DNA of 18,405 bases from UMGS172 sp045592985. GTDB lineage: Bacteria > Bacillota > Clostridia > Oscillospirales > Acutalibacteraceae. A program made the translations under genes and the position numbers. The DNA is taken from positions 1-18,405 of the forward strand of contig JAZNVU010000012.1 of the NCBI GenBank assembly GCA_045592985.1, written 5' to 3'. The notes beneath the pieces are model-generated. The model worked only from the letters and a program-made list of their open reading frames with translations. It was not told where the DNA came from and searched no databases. Within the stretch, counting starts at the first letter, position 1, and every line of letters begins with the position of its first letter. Of the stretch, positions 7,666-14,497 are shown piece by piece.

Positions 7666-8823
7666 ATGCAAAACGAAAAGGTTTTTGAAATTGTAGATAA
7701 GTTTGAACAAAAGTATTTGAACGTTTGGGAAGAAGTCTGCAACATTGAAAGTCCGACTGATTATATTGACGGCGTAAATGCTTGCTGTGGTTATTTTGCT
7801 GATAGAGCCAAAGAATTAGGCTTTAAGGTTGAAAAGGCTCATTTTGATGGCGCCGGTGACCCTGTTTGTATTACGATGAACCCTGATGCAAACGGTACAC
7901 CTATAAGCCTATCGGGGCATATTGATACCGTTCATGCTGTTGGTTCTTTTGGTTCTCCGGCGGTTCGCAAAGATGATGAAAAAATGTACGGTCCAGGTGT
8001 GTGCGACTGTAAGGGCGGTGTTGTGGGTGCCTTTTATGCGATGGAAGTGTTGCATCGATTAGGCTTTACCGATCGTCCCATAAAACTGCTTCTCCAGACA
8101 GATGAAGAAATCGGAAGCATGTTAACGAATAAAGCCACGATAAAATGGATCTGTGAACAATCAAAAGATTCTGTGGCGTTTCTTAATTTAGAGGGCGCAA
8201 AATCAGTAACCAGGGCAACGGTCAGAAGAAAAGGTATAATAACCTTCTTGTTCAAGGTAAAAGGCGTTGAGGCTCATTCATCACTTTGTGCCACGAAGGG
8301 CGCAAACGCTATAGCCGAGGCGGCACATAAGATAGTTGAACTTGAAAAGTTTAAAGATGACGCCGGTCTTACCGCAAGTTGTAATATTATAAATGGTGGT
8401 ACAAAGCAAAACACAGTTGCAGGGTATTGCGAATTCAAATGCAATGTGCGTTATGCTACCAAAGAACAACTTGATTTTATTAAGGATATGGCCCAGAAAA
8501 TAGCCGATACCGTTTATGTGGACGGTTGCAAAACCGAACTTGTTGTTTTGGAAGGAAGAGTTGCAATGGAACTTGTTGACCGCAACTTAAAACTTCTTGA
8601 AAATTTAAATGAAATATGGAAAAGTGCAGGTCTGCCTGTGCTTGAAGCAGGTTTGAGTAACGGCGGCTCCGATGCTGCCGATGCAACAGCATTCGGTCTT
8701 ACCGCTGTAGATTGCATTGGAGTTATGGGTGGGGATATTCATTCACCGAGTGAATACGCCTATTTATCATCACTTAAACAGTGCGCCAAGCGTCTTGTTT
8801 TAGCGTGCCTTTATCTTAAATAA
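7666..8823 (+). CDS. M20-family metallopeptidase (ArgE/DapE/CPG2-like)
   Basis: A 385-residue zinc-dependent amidohydrolase. Metal and catalytic sites are in the usual order: SGHIDTVH (His85, Asp87), GPGVCDCKGG (bridging Asp114), TDEEIGS (Glu147 catalytic, Glu148 ligand), NLEG (Glu176), and the C-terminal GGDIHSPSEY (His359). A dimerisation domain is inserted between about 185 and 300 (IITFLFKVKGVEAHS...). Members cleave N-acyl amino acids or dipeptides; the closest type by eye is the carboxypeptidase G2/ArgE group, but the substrate is open. The start ATG follows TAGGGGG with good spacing. It lies 28 bases after the phosphodiesterase and 13 bases before hpt, in one operon. Confidence 0.93.
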   Translation: MQNEKVFEIVDKFEQKYLNVWEEVCNIESPTDYIDGVNACCGYFADRAKELGFKVEKAHFDGAGDPVCITMNPDANGTPISLSGHIDTVHAVGSFGSPAVRKDDEKMYGPGVCDCKGGVVGAFYAMEVLHRLGFTDRPIKLLLQTDEEIGSMLTNKATIKWICEQSKDSVAFLNLEGAKSVTRATVRRKGIITFLFKVKGVEAHSSLCATKGANAIAEAAHKIVELEKFKDDAGLTASCNIINGGTKQNTVAGYCEFKCNVRYATKEQLDFIKDMAQKIADTVYVDGCKTELVVLEGRVAMELVDRNLKLLENLNEIWKSAGLPVLEAGLSNGGSDAADATAFGLTAVDCIGVMGGDIHSPSEYAYLSSLKQCAKRLVLACLYLK

Positions 8824-8836
8824 AATGGTGGTATTT

Positions 8837-9388
8837 ATGAAAAAGATAGAAACAATTAAAGATTTTAACTCAAGAATAAAAAATGTTCTTATAACCGAGC
8901 AGGAAATAAAAGAGGCAATTGCTCTCGCAGGTAAAGAAATCGACAAGTTGTATGACGGCAGACCTATTTTGCTTGTCAGCATTTTAAAAGGTGCTTTTGT
9001 GTTTATGGCTGACCTTTGTCGTGCCGTATCAGTGCCTTGTGAAATTGGTTTCATGTGTGCTAAGAGTTATTACAATAACACCGAGTCTTCGGGTGTTGTC
9101 AATATAACAATGGACCTCGAACAGGATGTCAGTGGTTATCACGTTGTTATTGTTGAAGATATTGTTGATACGGGCAGAACGCTGAGCGATATTGTGAAAT
9201 TACTAAATGCACGCAAACCCCTGTCACTCCATGTAGTAACATTGCTGGATAAACCCTCCAGAAGATTGGTAGATTTCAATCCCGATCTTTCACTCTTTAC
9301 TATACCCGACGCTTTCGTTATCGGTTACGGTCTTGACTGTGGAGAGTATTTCAGAAATCTTCCTTACATAGGTGAATATTTCGAATAA
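8837..9388 (+). CDS. hpt: Hypoxanthine phosphoribosyltransferase
   Basis: Transfers phosphoribose from PRPP to hypoxanthine or guanine in purine salvage. The 183 residues match the normal size of bacterial Hpt. The PRPP-binding signature VEDIVDTGRTLSD lies at about 106-118, and the N-terminal LVSILKGAFVFMADL loop and C-terminal FVIGYGLD block are also present. ATG 8837 is chosen over ATG 8825 because GGTGG lies 5 bases upstream of it and MKKIETIKDF matches family N-termini. It is the last gene of the GDPD-M20-hpt operon and ends in a strong terminator. Its place behind two hydrolases is not the common tilS-hpt-ftsH arrangement, so it may be a second copy. Confidence 0.95.
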   Translation: MKKIETIKDFNSRIKNVLITEQEIKEAIALAGKEIDKLYDGRPILLVSILKGAFVFMADLCRAVSVPCEIGFMCAKSYYNNTESSGVVNITMDLEQDVSGYHVVIVEDIVDTGRTLSDIVKLLNARKPLSLHVVTLLDKPSRRLVDFNPDLSLFTIPDAFVIGYGLDCGEYFRNLPYIGEYFE

Positions 9389-9390
9389 TA

Positions 9391-9424
9391 AAAACCGCTT
9401 CTGAGTAAAATCAGAAGCGGTTTT
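9391..9424 (+). terminator. Perfect 14-bp hairpin terminator of hpt
   Basis: AAAACCGCTTCTGA (9391-9404) and its exact complement (9411-9424) flank a 6-base loop. A and T runs on both ends let it work in both directions, so it may also have ended the minus-strand AraC gene that once lay to its right. Confidence 0.92.
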
Positions 9425-9425
9425 G

Positions 9426-9539
9426 CTATTTTGGTGAGTTGGTAGTTCTGTATTGTTGCATTGTTACACCGTATTTTTCTTTGAAAACAGATGAAGCCCA
9501 GCTGATGTTATTAAACCCACTGTCGTAAATTATATCGCA
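9426..9539 (-). pseudogene. C-terminal stub of an AraC-family regulator
   Basis: The minus strand reads 37 codons ending in TAG at 9426-9428. They contain IYDSGFNNISWASSVFKEKY and GVTMQQYR, the second helix-turn-helix and end of an AraC/XylS DNA-binding domain (compare DSGF-N-S-F-FK-GVTPxxYR). Nothing of the preceding 230 or so residues remains: just past 9545 the frame meets a stop and the sequence switches to a GH38 segment on the other strand. It has no start codon or ribosome binding site and cannot be functional. Confidence 0.85.
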
Positions 9540-9540
9540 A

Positions 9541-9942
9541 GGTGTTCACACCATCAATTATTCCATTGTTCCTCATGTTGGACATTTTACTTCTTCTGGA
9601 ATTATTGGCGAAGCATATTCGTTCAATCAGCCGCTAATAGTAACCGAAGTTGGAAAACAAAAAGGTGACCTGCCTGCAGAGTTCTCGCTTGTTTCGTGCG
9701 ATAAACAGAACATAGTTCTTGAAACTGTGAAAAAGGCAGAAGATGACGATTCTATGATTGTTCGTTTGTATGATTCGTTTGATTGCAGAACAAATGCCAC
9801 GGTTACCGTTGCAGAAGGTTTTAAGAAGGTGTTTGTATGCGACATGCTTGAAAACGAACTTTCTGAACTGAACCTTGATGGCAATCAAGTGACGGTACCC
9901 GTTTCGAACTTTGAAATTGTTACCCTTAAGTTCAAAAAATAA
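9541..9942 (+). pseudogene. C-terminal stub of a GH38-family alpha-mannosidase
   Basis: An open frame from 9541 to TAA 9940-9942 gives 133 residues. It begins with GVHTINYSIVPHVGHF, the late beta-domain block of GH38 enzymes, and continues with FSLVSCDKQNIVLETVKKAE, DDSMIVRLYDSF, and the FEIVTLKFKK end. Intact enzymes are roughly 850-1050 residues, so all catalytic residues are lost. There is no start or ribosome binding site at the left boundary; the first ATG in frame is internal. The frame itself is undamaged, so the deletion is probably recent. A bidirectional terminator follows directly. Confidence 0.87.
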
Positions 9943-9944
9943 CA

Positions 9945-9984
9945 AAAAAGGTGATTTCCAATCGGAAATCACCTTTTTGCTTTT
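9945..9984. terminator. Bidirectional terminator between the GH38 stub and the zinc-ribbon gene
   Basis: A perfect 15-bp stem, 9945-9959 with 9964-9978, closes an AATC loop. The A run on the left and T run on the right serve both converging genes; it begins 16 bases downstream of the minus-strand stop. Confidence 0.92.
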
Positions 9985-9994
9985 TTGTTAAGAT

Positions 9995-11134
9995 TTAATA
10001 ACCTCTATTGAATTCTCTGCGATATTTACGGTATTCCTTGTTAATTATCATGCACATTACCATGGTGGTTATCAGCAATGCAGCAATGATGAACGCATAC
10101 ACAGGACCTGCTAACGGAATGCATACACACTCGGCAAGAATGAGTGTAAATAAGGCAAAACCGGTCTTCTTAAACGCTGCGGCGACAAGACCCATAAGTG
10201 CTATGAATACTATAAATCCGATAAACGCATAAATGGCAGCATCGAAGATTTTGGCAGGCATTTCAATCTCTTTCATAATATCTTCTGAATCAAAACTCTC
10301 AGCCAACAACTCATATTGCGGATACTTTTCAGCAATTTTAGCCGCATGGCTGAAACTGTTTATAACCGACTTGGCGTTTGATACCGATGGAGTTTTAACA
10401 AAATTTTTTGCGTTGTCTAAAACGTCTTTTATAACCTTGTATTCTTTGTTCGGTATTTCGCCCTCGATTTCTTTAAGTACTTCGTCAGCCTTATCTAAAA
10501 TCTTGTCTACACCACCGACATCTTCAATGAACTCTTTTGCCTCACCCTCGGGAATTACCATTTCAACTACCGGTATGCTGGTGAATTCTTTAGTAAGGAA
10601 AGCATTGGCAGTAAGCCCCAACACGATTACAACGGCTAAGAAAAGTACCCATACCACTTTGGATAATGCCTTGACCTTTTTAGAACCGAGTTGTTTTATA
10701 TATTTGCCTTTACCGAGCCTTTTTGTCGGTGCGGCAGGTTGTTGTTCGACAACAGGCTGTTCAAAAGCAGGTTGATTTGTTTGCTCGACAACAGGCTGCT
10801 CAGGAATGGATTGGTATGTTTGCTCGACAACAGGCTGCTCAAAAACGGGTTGTTCAGTTGTTTCTACCGTAGGTTGTTCAACGATTTCTTCTTTAACTTC
10901 CGAAACAGATTCCGAAATGATTTCGGCTACAGTCTCGGTTGTTGCCTCGGCTTCGGCAACAAGGGGTGTTGCAACCTCTGTTACTTGTTCTATTTCGGTG
11001 GTCACATCTTCTTTTTGTGGTTCAACCGAAACGGTTGCAGGTGTTGCTGTAGGTGCTGTGCTAAGGTTGGTGCCGCAATTAGGACAAAATAAGGCTTCGT
11101 CTTTAACGGCTCCTCCGCAGTTGGGACAGAACAT
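9995..11134 (-). CDS. Zinc-ribbon membrane protein with Glu/Gln/Pro/Val repeat linker
   Basis: A 379-residue protein of unknown function. It starts with a zinc ribbon (Cys3, Cys6, Cys17, Cys20; CPNC twice). Next comes an acidic low-complexity linker (about 25-137) with a 13-residue tandem repeat centred on EQPVVEQ, then a Lys-rich stretch, one membrane helix (about 159-180), a charged helical region rich in Glu/Lys (190-300), and two or three hydrophobic helices near the C-terminus. The ribbon is probably cytosolic. ATG 11134 is chosen because AGGAG (11147-11143) sits 8 bases before it; the upstream GTG at 11143 overlaps that site. Similar zinc_ribbon_2 plus membrane proteins are common in clostridia and have no assigned role. 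It is single-gene, with its own promoter and terminator. Confidence 0.88.
   Translation of the reverse strand: MFCPNCGGAVKDEALFCPNCGTNLSTAPTATPATVSVEPQKEDVTTEIEQVTEVATPLVAEAEATTETVAEIISESVSEVKEEIVEQPTVETTEQPVFEQPVVEQTYQSIPEQPVVEQTNQPAFEQPVVEQQPAAPTKRLGKGKYIKQLGSKKVKALSKVVWVLFLAVVIVLGLTANAFLTKEFTSIPVVEMVIPEGEAKEFIEDVGGVDKILDKADEVLKEIEGEIPNKEYKVIKDVLDNAKNFVKTPSVSNAKSVINSFSHAAKIAEKYPQYELLAESFDSEDIMKEIEMPAKIFDAAIYAFIGFIVFIALMGLVAAAFKKTGFALFTLILAECVCIPLAGPVYAFIIAALLITTMVMCMIINKEYRKYRREFNRGY
10742..10859 (-). repeat. 39-bp tandem repeat coding for EQPVVEQ units
   Basis: The sequence CGACAACAGGCTG recurs at 10747, 10786 and 10825, an exact 39-base period (13 codons), with a degenerate fourth unit to the right. 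It lies in frame inside the zinc-ribbon gene, so copy-number change keeps the frame. Confidence 0.85.
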
Positions 11135-11154
11135 AAATATCACTCCTAAATTTT

Positions 11155-11171
11155 ATGCAAAATCTTTGCAT
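11155..11171. promoter_or_regulatory. Perfect 7-3-7 palindrome over the zinc-ribbon transcription start
   Basis: ATGCAAA-ATC-TTTGCAT lies between the minus-strand -10 (11176-11181) and the ribosome binding site (11143-11147), over the expected start of transcription. That is the usual place of a repressor operator. The binding protein is unknown. Confidence 0.45.
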
Positions 11172-11175
11172 AATT

Positions 11176-11204
11176 ATTGTAACACACCTTTTTTAATTGT
11201 TCAA
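11176..11204 (-). promoter_or_regulatory. Promoter of the zinc-ribbon gene
   Basis: On the minus strand: TTGAAC, 17-base spacer, TACAAT preceded by GTGT. It ends 41 bases before the start codon. Confidence 0.75.
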
Positions 11205-11237
11205 TCAGTATTTTAATATTTTTTAAATAAATCAATG

Positions 11238-11266
11238 TTGAGAAATTGTGTTAATTAGTATATAAT
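11238..11266 (+). promoter_or_regulatory. Promoter of the FTR-like/thioredoxin operon
   Basis: TTGAGA, exactly 17 bases, and a consensus TATAAT; the start codon lies 34 bases downstream. It is the best-matching plus-strand promoter in the window. Confidence 0.8.
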
Positions 11267-11300
11267 ATAAACATAAATAAAAATAAAAGGAGGAAATAAT

Positions 11301-11501
11301 ATGGCTGTAAGACTTAATGAAGACAAAGAAGTTGTTGAACGCATTAAAAAAGGACTTAAAGCCAAAGACGGTTACTGTCCTTGCCGATTGCCAAAGACCG
11401 AAGAATACAAATGCATATGCAAAGAGTTTAAAGAGCAGATTGCCAACCCCGATTTTGAGGGATATTGCCATTGCATGCTTTATTATAAGTCAAAAGATTA
11501 A
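11301..11501 (+). CDS. Ferredoxin:thioredoxin reductase-like catalytic chain
   Basis: A 66-residue protein with three Cys-x-Cys motifs, CPC (26-28), CIC (38-40) and CHC (56-58), the signature of the 4Fe-4S catalytic chain of ferredoxin:thioredoxin reductase (FTR). In the known enzyme, four of these Cys hold the cluster and two form the active-site disulfide that passes electrons from ferredoxin to thioredoxin. The chain is shorter than the plant and cyanobacterial form (about 110 residues) and no variable subunit is nearby, as in other anaerobe homologues. AAAGGAGG lies in ideal position before the ATG. It heads an operon and is followed 11 bases later by thioredoxin, its expected partner, which supports the assignment. 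Confidence 0.88.
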   Translation: MAVRLNEDKEVVERIKKGLKAKDGYCPCRLPKTEEYKCICKEFKEQIANPDFEGYCHCMLYYKSKD

Positions 11502-11512
11502 GGAGAATTATT

Positions 11513-11827
11513 ATGGTTGTTAAGATTACTAAAGAAAATTTTGAAAGTGTCGTTTTGAATAACGTAAAACCCGTGCTTATAGATTTTTTTGCCACCTGGT
11601 GCGGTCCGTGTAAGATGGTATCACCCATAGTTGACGAAATTGCAAACGAGCACCCCGAATATACCGTAGGTAAGATTGATGTAGACGAAGAAAATGAACT
11701 TGCAATGCGTTTCGGCATTGTAAGCATTCCTACACTTATTTGTATGAAAAATGGCAAAATCGCGGCAAAGCAGGTGGGTTTTGTACCCAAAGAAGCTATT
11801 CTTGAATTGTTAAAGAATAACCTTTAA
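11513..11827 (+). CDS. trxA: Thioredoxin
   Basis: A 104-residue cytosolic thiol-disulfide oxidoreductase with the classical active site WCGPCK (Cys30, Cys33) after VLIDFFAT, and the cis-proline Pro73 in SIPTLICMKNGK. Size and motifs are those of a standard single-domain thioredoxin. The ATG follows AAGGAGAATTATT. It lies 11 bases after the FTR-like chain and 13 bases before the PAS protein. The pairing suggests it is reduced by ferredoxin through the FTR-like chain rather than by NADPH. The trxA symbol is by similarity; the genome probably has other copies. Confidence 0.95.
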   Translation: MVVKITKENFESVVLNNVKPVLIDFFATWCGPCKMVSPIVDEIANEHPEYTVGKIDVDEENELAMRFGIVSIPTLICMKNGKIAAKQVGFVPKEAILELLKNNL

Positions 11828-11840
11828 TGAGGATGGCTTA

Positions 11841-12212
11841 ATGGAACTTAATTGTTTTTTTAAGAGTGTGTTAGACTCTGAAACGTCACCGGTCGTTATT
11901 TGCGACCTTAGTCATACTGTTGTGTATATGAATCCGTCGGCGATTAAACGTTACCGTAAAAACCTAGTTGGAAACAGCATAAAAGGATGTCATAATGCTG
12001 ATTCGAACAGTAAGATAGACCGCGTTGTTGAATGGTTTAAACTAGATGAAAGCAACAATAAACTGTTTACTTATTGGGACGAAAAAGAAAATAAGGACAT
12101 TTATATGGTCGCGTTGAGAGACGATAATGGACAACTTATGGGCTATTATGAAAAGCACGAGTATCGTGAACGCGAAAAGGCTGAACCTTACAACAGGGAG
12201 GAAATACGGTAA
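11841..12212 (+). CDS. PAS-domain protein, 123 aa
   Basis: A small stand-alone PAS sensor. The core VVICDLSHTVVYMNPSAIKRY (18-38) is the typical PAS beginning, followed by GCHNADSNSKIDRVVEWFK and DIYMVALRDDNGQLMGYYEKH, the last strands of the domain. No kinase, GGDEF or DNA-binding domain is attached, so the signal must pass to a partner protein. The start ATG follows GAGGATGG. A charged tail (REREKAEPYNREE) ends the protein. It is the third gene of the redox operon, and PAS domains often sense redox state, heme or flavin, but no cofactor-binding residue can be assigned here. The next gene follows its stop directly in the same frame. Confidence 0.85.
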   Translation: MELNCFFKSVLDSETSPVVICDLSHTVVYMNPSAIKRYRKNLVGNSIKGCHNADSNSKIDRVVEWFKLDESNNKLFTYWDEKENKDIYMVALRDDNGQLMGYYEKHEYREREKAEPYNREEIR

Positions 12213-12896
12213 TTGTTGCAAGAAAGTAAATTCAAATTGATTTTAACTGCACTCGTTAAATACATTTTTGGCATTTTGCTTGTAGGGTTACTTCTTTTTT
12301 TACCTGCGGGCACTTTGCATTACATATACGGTTGGTTGTTTATGGGTTTGCTTTTTATACCTGTTTTAATATTAGGTATTGTGCTTTTTATTAAATCGCC
12401 CGAACTGCTCAAAAAACGTCTTGACGGCAGGGAAAAAGAGGCAACACAAAAAGGCGTGGTACTGTTTTCAGCGGTTGTGTTTGTGTTTGGGTTTGTTGTC
12501 GCAGGGTTGGACTTTCGTTTTGGTTGGTTTTTGTTGCCAAAAGCCGTTGTCGTTATTGCTTCTTTGCTTTTTCTTGCGTCGTACGTGCTGTATGCCGAAG
12601 TTATGCGTGAAAACGCTTATCTTTCGAGAAAGATAGAAGTGCAGGAAAATCAAAAAGTGGTAGATACGGGTCTTTATGGAATTGTCCGTCACCCAATGTA
12701 TATGGCAACTGTCATTATGTTTTTATCTATCCCGCTGATACTTGGCTCACTTTTTTCTTTTTTTGTGTTTTTGGCGTATCCTGTGATAATTGCCTTAAGA
12801 ATCAAAAACGAGGAGCAGGTTTTGACCGAGCAACTGGAAGGCTATGAAGAATATAAACAAAAGGTTAAATACCGTTTAATACCTTTTATGTGGTAA
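12213..12896 (+). CDS. Isoprenylcysteine carboxyl methyltransferase-like membrane protein
   Basis: A 227-residue integral membrane protein with about five or six hydrophobic helices and the ICMT/PEMT family signature near the C-terminus: GLYGIVRHPMYMA (RHP at 159-161) and RIKNEEQVL...GYEEYK-KVKYRLIPF. Family members are SAM-dependent methyltransferases at the membrane; bacterial ones have mostly unknown substrates, as bacteria lack prenylated CaaX proteins. The start must be TTG 12213 or TTG 12216, because an in-frame TAA ends the PAS gene just before; GGGAGG lies about 11 bases upstream. It is the last gene of the FTR-Trx-PAS operon and ends at a shared terminator. Confidence 0.87.
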   Translation: MLQESKFKLILTALVKYIFGILLVGLLLFLPAGTLHYIYGWLFMGLLFIPVLILGIVLFIKSPELLKKRLDGREKEATQKGVVLFSAVVFVFGFVVAGLDFRFGWFLLPKAVVVIASLLFLASYVLYAEVMRENAYLSRKIEVQENQKVVDTGLYGIVRHPMYMATVIMFLSIPLILGSLFSFFVFLAYPVIIALRIKNEEQVLTEQLEGYEEYKQKVKYRLIPFMW

Positions 12897-12898
12897 AG

Positions 12899-12933
12899 AA
12901 AGACCGTTGCTTTTATTTAGCAACGGTCTTTTT
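12899..12933. terminator. Bidirectional terminator between the ICMT-like gene and the DUF4097 gene
   Basis: A perfect 13-bp stem (12899-12911 with 12919-12931) closes a 7-base loop, between the plus stop at 12896 and the minus stop at 12935, with A and T runs on its two sides. Confidence 0.9.
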
Positions 12934-12934
12934 A

Positions 12935-13900
12935 TCAGTCTATCGTGATTTTTATATCACCTGTATCGGTGGCGATTTCGCATTTGCCACCTGATGTAGA
13001 TTTCGGAACATCAATTTTGCCGGTATCGGTGCTGACGATAAACACTTTCTCTGAAAGCAGGGTACCTTTAACATCACCGGTATCGGTCTTTATTAACAAT
13101 TCTCCGGCATCTGATTTGCTGAGTGTAACATCACCTGTACTTCTTTCAATAGAAAGTGTTTCTTGGGCAATAACGTTTGTAAGTATAATATCACCGGTAC
13201 TTCCGGTAGTTGCTATGTTTTTACATTTAATATCTTGAAGTTTAGATTTGCCTGTGGAAACTTTTATTTTCAAATCGCCTTCAAGTTCTGCACCTGTTAC
13301 TGTGATTTTACCGGTTGAAACTGTTAGGTCAAGTGTTTTGGCACATATATTTTCAACATTTATATCACCGGTACTTGTTTTTATTTTAACATCACCTAAA
13401 GCCGATGCAGAGCAGGTGACACCGCCTATGCTTACATCAACATCAATGCTTTGAAAATTGAAATCGTCAGGCATCTCTACTTTGCCTGTGCTTGATTTTA
13501 CCGACAATGTGCCGTACTCACTTTTGGGAAGGTATACTGTTATTTCGGGCGAGCCAAAATTGATACCGATATATTCGTACCATTTTCTCGTATCCAAAAC
13601 GCTGATTTTTAGGGTTTGGTCTTCTACATCAACGGTATGTTTGATTTTTTTATGTTCCTTACATTCAATTCTGCATTTGTTGTCGGATGATAGCACCAAT
13701 TTTATATTTGCGGTGTCGGTATGTATCTCGATATCGTTAAAATCTTTTGGAGCCTCGTGAATAGTTGTTTCAAAACTGGAATTTCCAAAAAGTCTTCCAA
13801 AATCCCATTGTAACAATGTCATAACACCCCCGAAAACCAAGGCTCCTGCTAACACTAAAGAGGTTGCTGTAATAAGCCATATTTTAACACTTTTACTCAT
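12935..13900 (-). CDS. DUF4097 beta-repeat protein, membrane-anchored
   Basis: A 321-residue protein with one N-terminal membrane helix (about 6-28) and then a long stack of short beta repeats. The repeat hallmark is S/D-T-G-D/K, seen nine times (SSTGKV, TSTGDI, VSTGKI, VSTGKS, GSTGDI, RSTGDV, TDTGDV, TDTGKI, TDTGDI) at about 20-residue spacing, as in the right-handed beta solenoid of the DUF4097 (LiaG-like adhesin) family. The solenoid probably lies outside the cell. ATG 13900 is chosen because AGGAGG (13913-13908) precedes it; a longer GTG or ATG reading from 13927 lies inside the previous gene. Its ATG overlaps the DUF1700 stop (TAATG), so translation is coupled. The function is unknown; family members accompany envelope-stress operons. 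Confidence 0.92.
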   Translation of the reverse strand: MSKSVKIWLITATSLVLAGALVFGGVMTLLQWDFGRLFGNSSFETTIHEAPKDFNDIEIHTDTANIKLVLSSDNKCRIECKEHKKIKHTVDVEDQTLKISVLDTRKWYEYIGINFGSPEITVYLPKSEYGTLSVKSSTGKVEMPDDFNFQSIDVDVSIGGVTCSASALGDVKIKTSTGDINVENICAKTLDLTVSTGKITVTGAELEGDLKIKVSTGKSKLQDIKCKNIATTGSTGDIILTNVIAQETLSIERSTGDVTLSKSDAGELLIKTDTGDVKGTLLSEKVFIVSTDTGKIDVPKSTSGGKCEIATDTGDIKITID

Positions 13901-14496
13901 TATACTTCCTCCTTTTTGGCAAAACATTTTTTAATACACAAGATAACCTTTTTTGTAAGTAATAAAATTCCTTTTGTTGCAAGCTTGCAACCAAAAAAAG
14001 TAAAAATCGAAAGTCCTGCTAAAACAAGACTTGCCGCTAACGAAAGAAATGCAAGATATGTATTTTTAAGCAACAATACACCGCAGTAAAAAACGCCGGC
14101 TAAAGCACAGGCGGCAAACGAAGCAAAAACTGCCCAAAGAGAAACTATTACCGACCAAACCGAAACATAAACTGATAATATAACAGCAACCGCAGCAACC
14201 AAAAGAGAAAACCAAATAGGGGAGCCGAGTGCTATAAGTACTATTTCCCATACTTTAAAACTTCGTTTTTGCTCCAGTTTTTGTTTTACAATTTTTTTAA
14301 GCGGAGTGTCGGCTATTATTTGCGATATGATTTTGTCCACACTTCCAAGTTGTGCTACGGCGTCTTCTTCCGTAAGACCTTCTTCCATTCGGTCGTCAAT
14401 CATTTCGCTGTAAAACGCTATATGTTCTTCAATGTCTTGTTCAGACAATACCGATAAACCCATACGCAACTTATCAATAAATTCTTGCTTGTTCAT
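13900..14496 (-). CDS. DUF1700/HAAS-domain membrane protein
   Basis: A 198-residue protein. The N-terminal 65 residues form the HAAS-type helical domain (MNKQEFIDKLRMGLS, then EDAVAQLGSVDKIISQI), thought to bind a PadR partner; the rest holds four or so membrane helices and a Lys/Cys-rich tail. DUF1700 genes are usually found exactly here, between a PadR regulator and a DUF4097 protein. AGGAGGAAAATTAAC precedes the ATG; the gene begins 1 base after the PadR stop and its own stop overlaps the next start. It probably ties membrane state to PadR activity, but this is inferred from context. Confidence 0.93.
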   Translation of the reverse strand: MNKQEFIDKLRMGLSVLSEQDIEEHIAFYSEMIDDRMEEGLTEEDAVAQLGSVDKIISQIIADTPLKKIVKQKLEQKRSFKVWEIVLIALGSPIWFSLLVAAVAVILSVYVSVWSVIVSLWAVFASFAACALAGVFYCGVLLLKNTYLAFLSLAASLVLAGLSIFTFFGCKLATKGILLLTKKVILCIKKCFAKKEEV

Positions 14497-14497
14497 G

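Noticed and set aside
10742..10859. CRISPR-like array
   Set aside because: The 39-base period has no unique spacers and codes in frame for a protein repeat.
10008..11216. Several long plus-strand open frames opposite the zinc-ribbon gene
   Set aside because: They are antisense shadows of a low-complexity coding region, with no ribosome binding sites or recognisable domains.
12945..13760. Plus-strand open frames rich in SPVL repeats opposite DUF4097
   Set aside because: They mirror the STGD repeats of the minus-strand gene and have no initiation signals.
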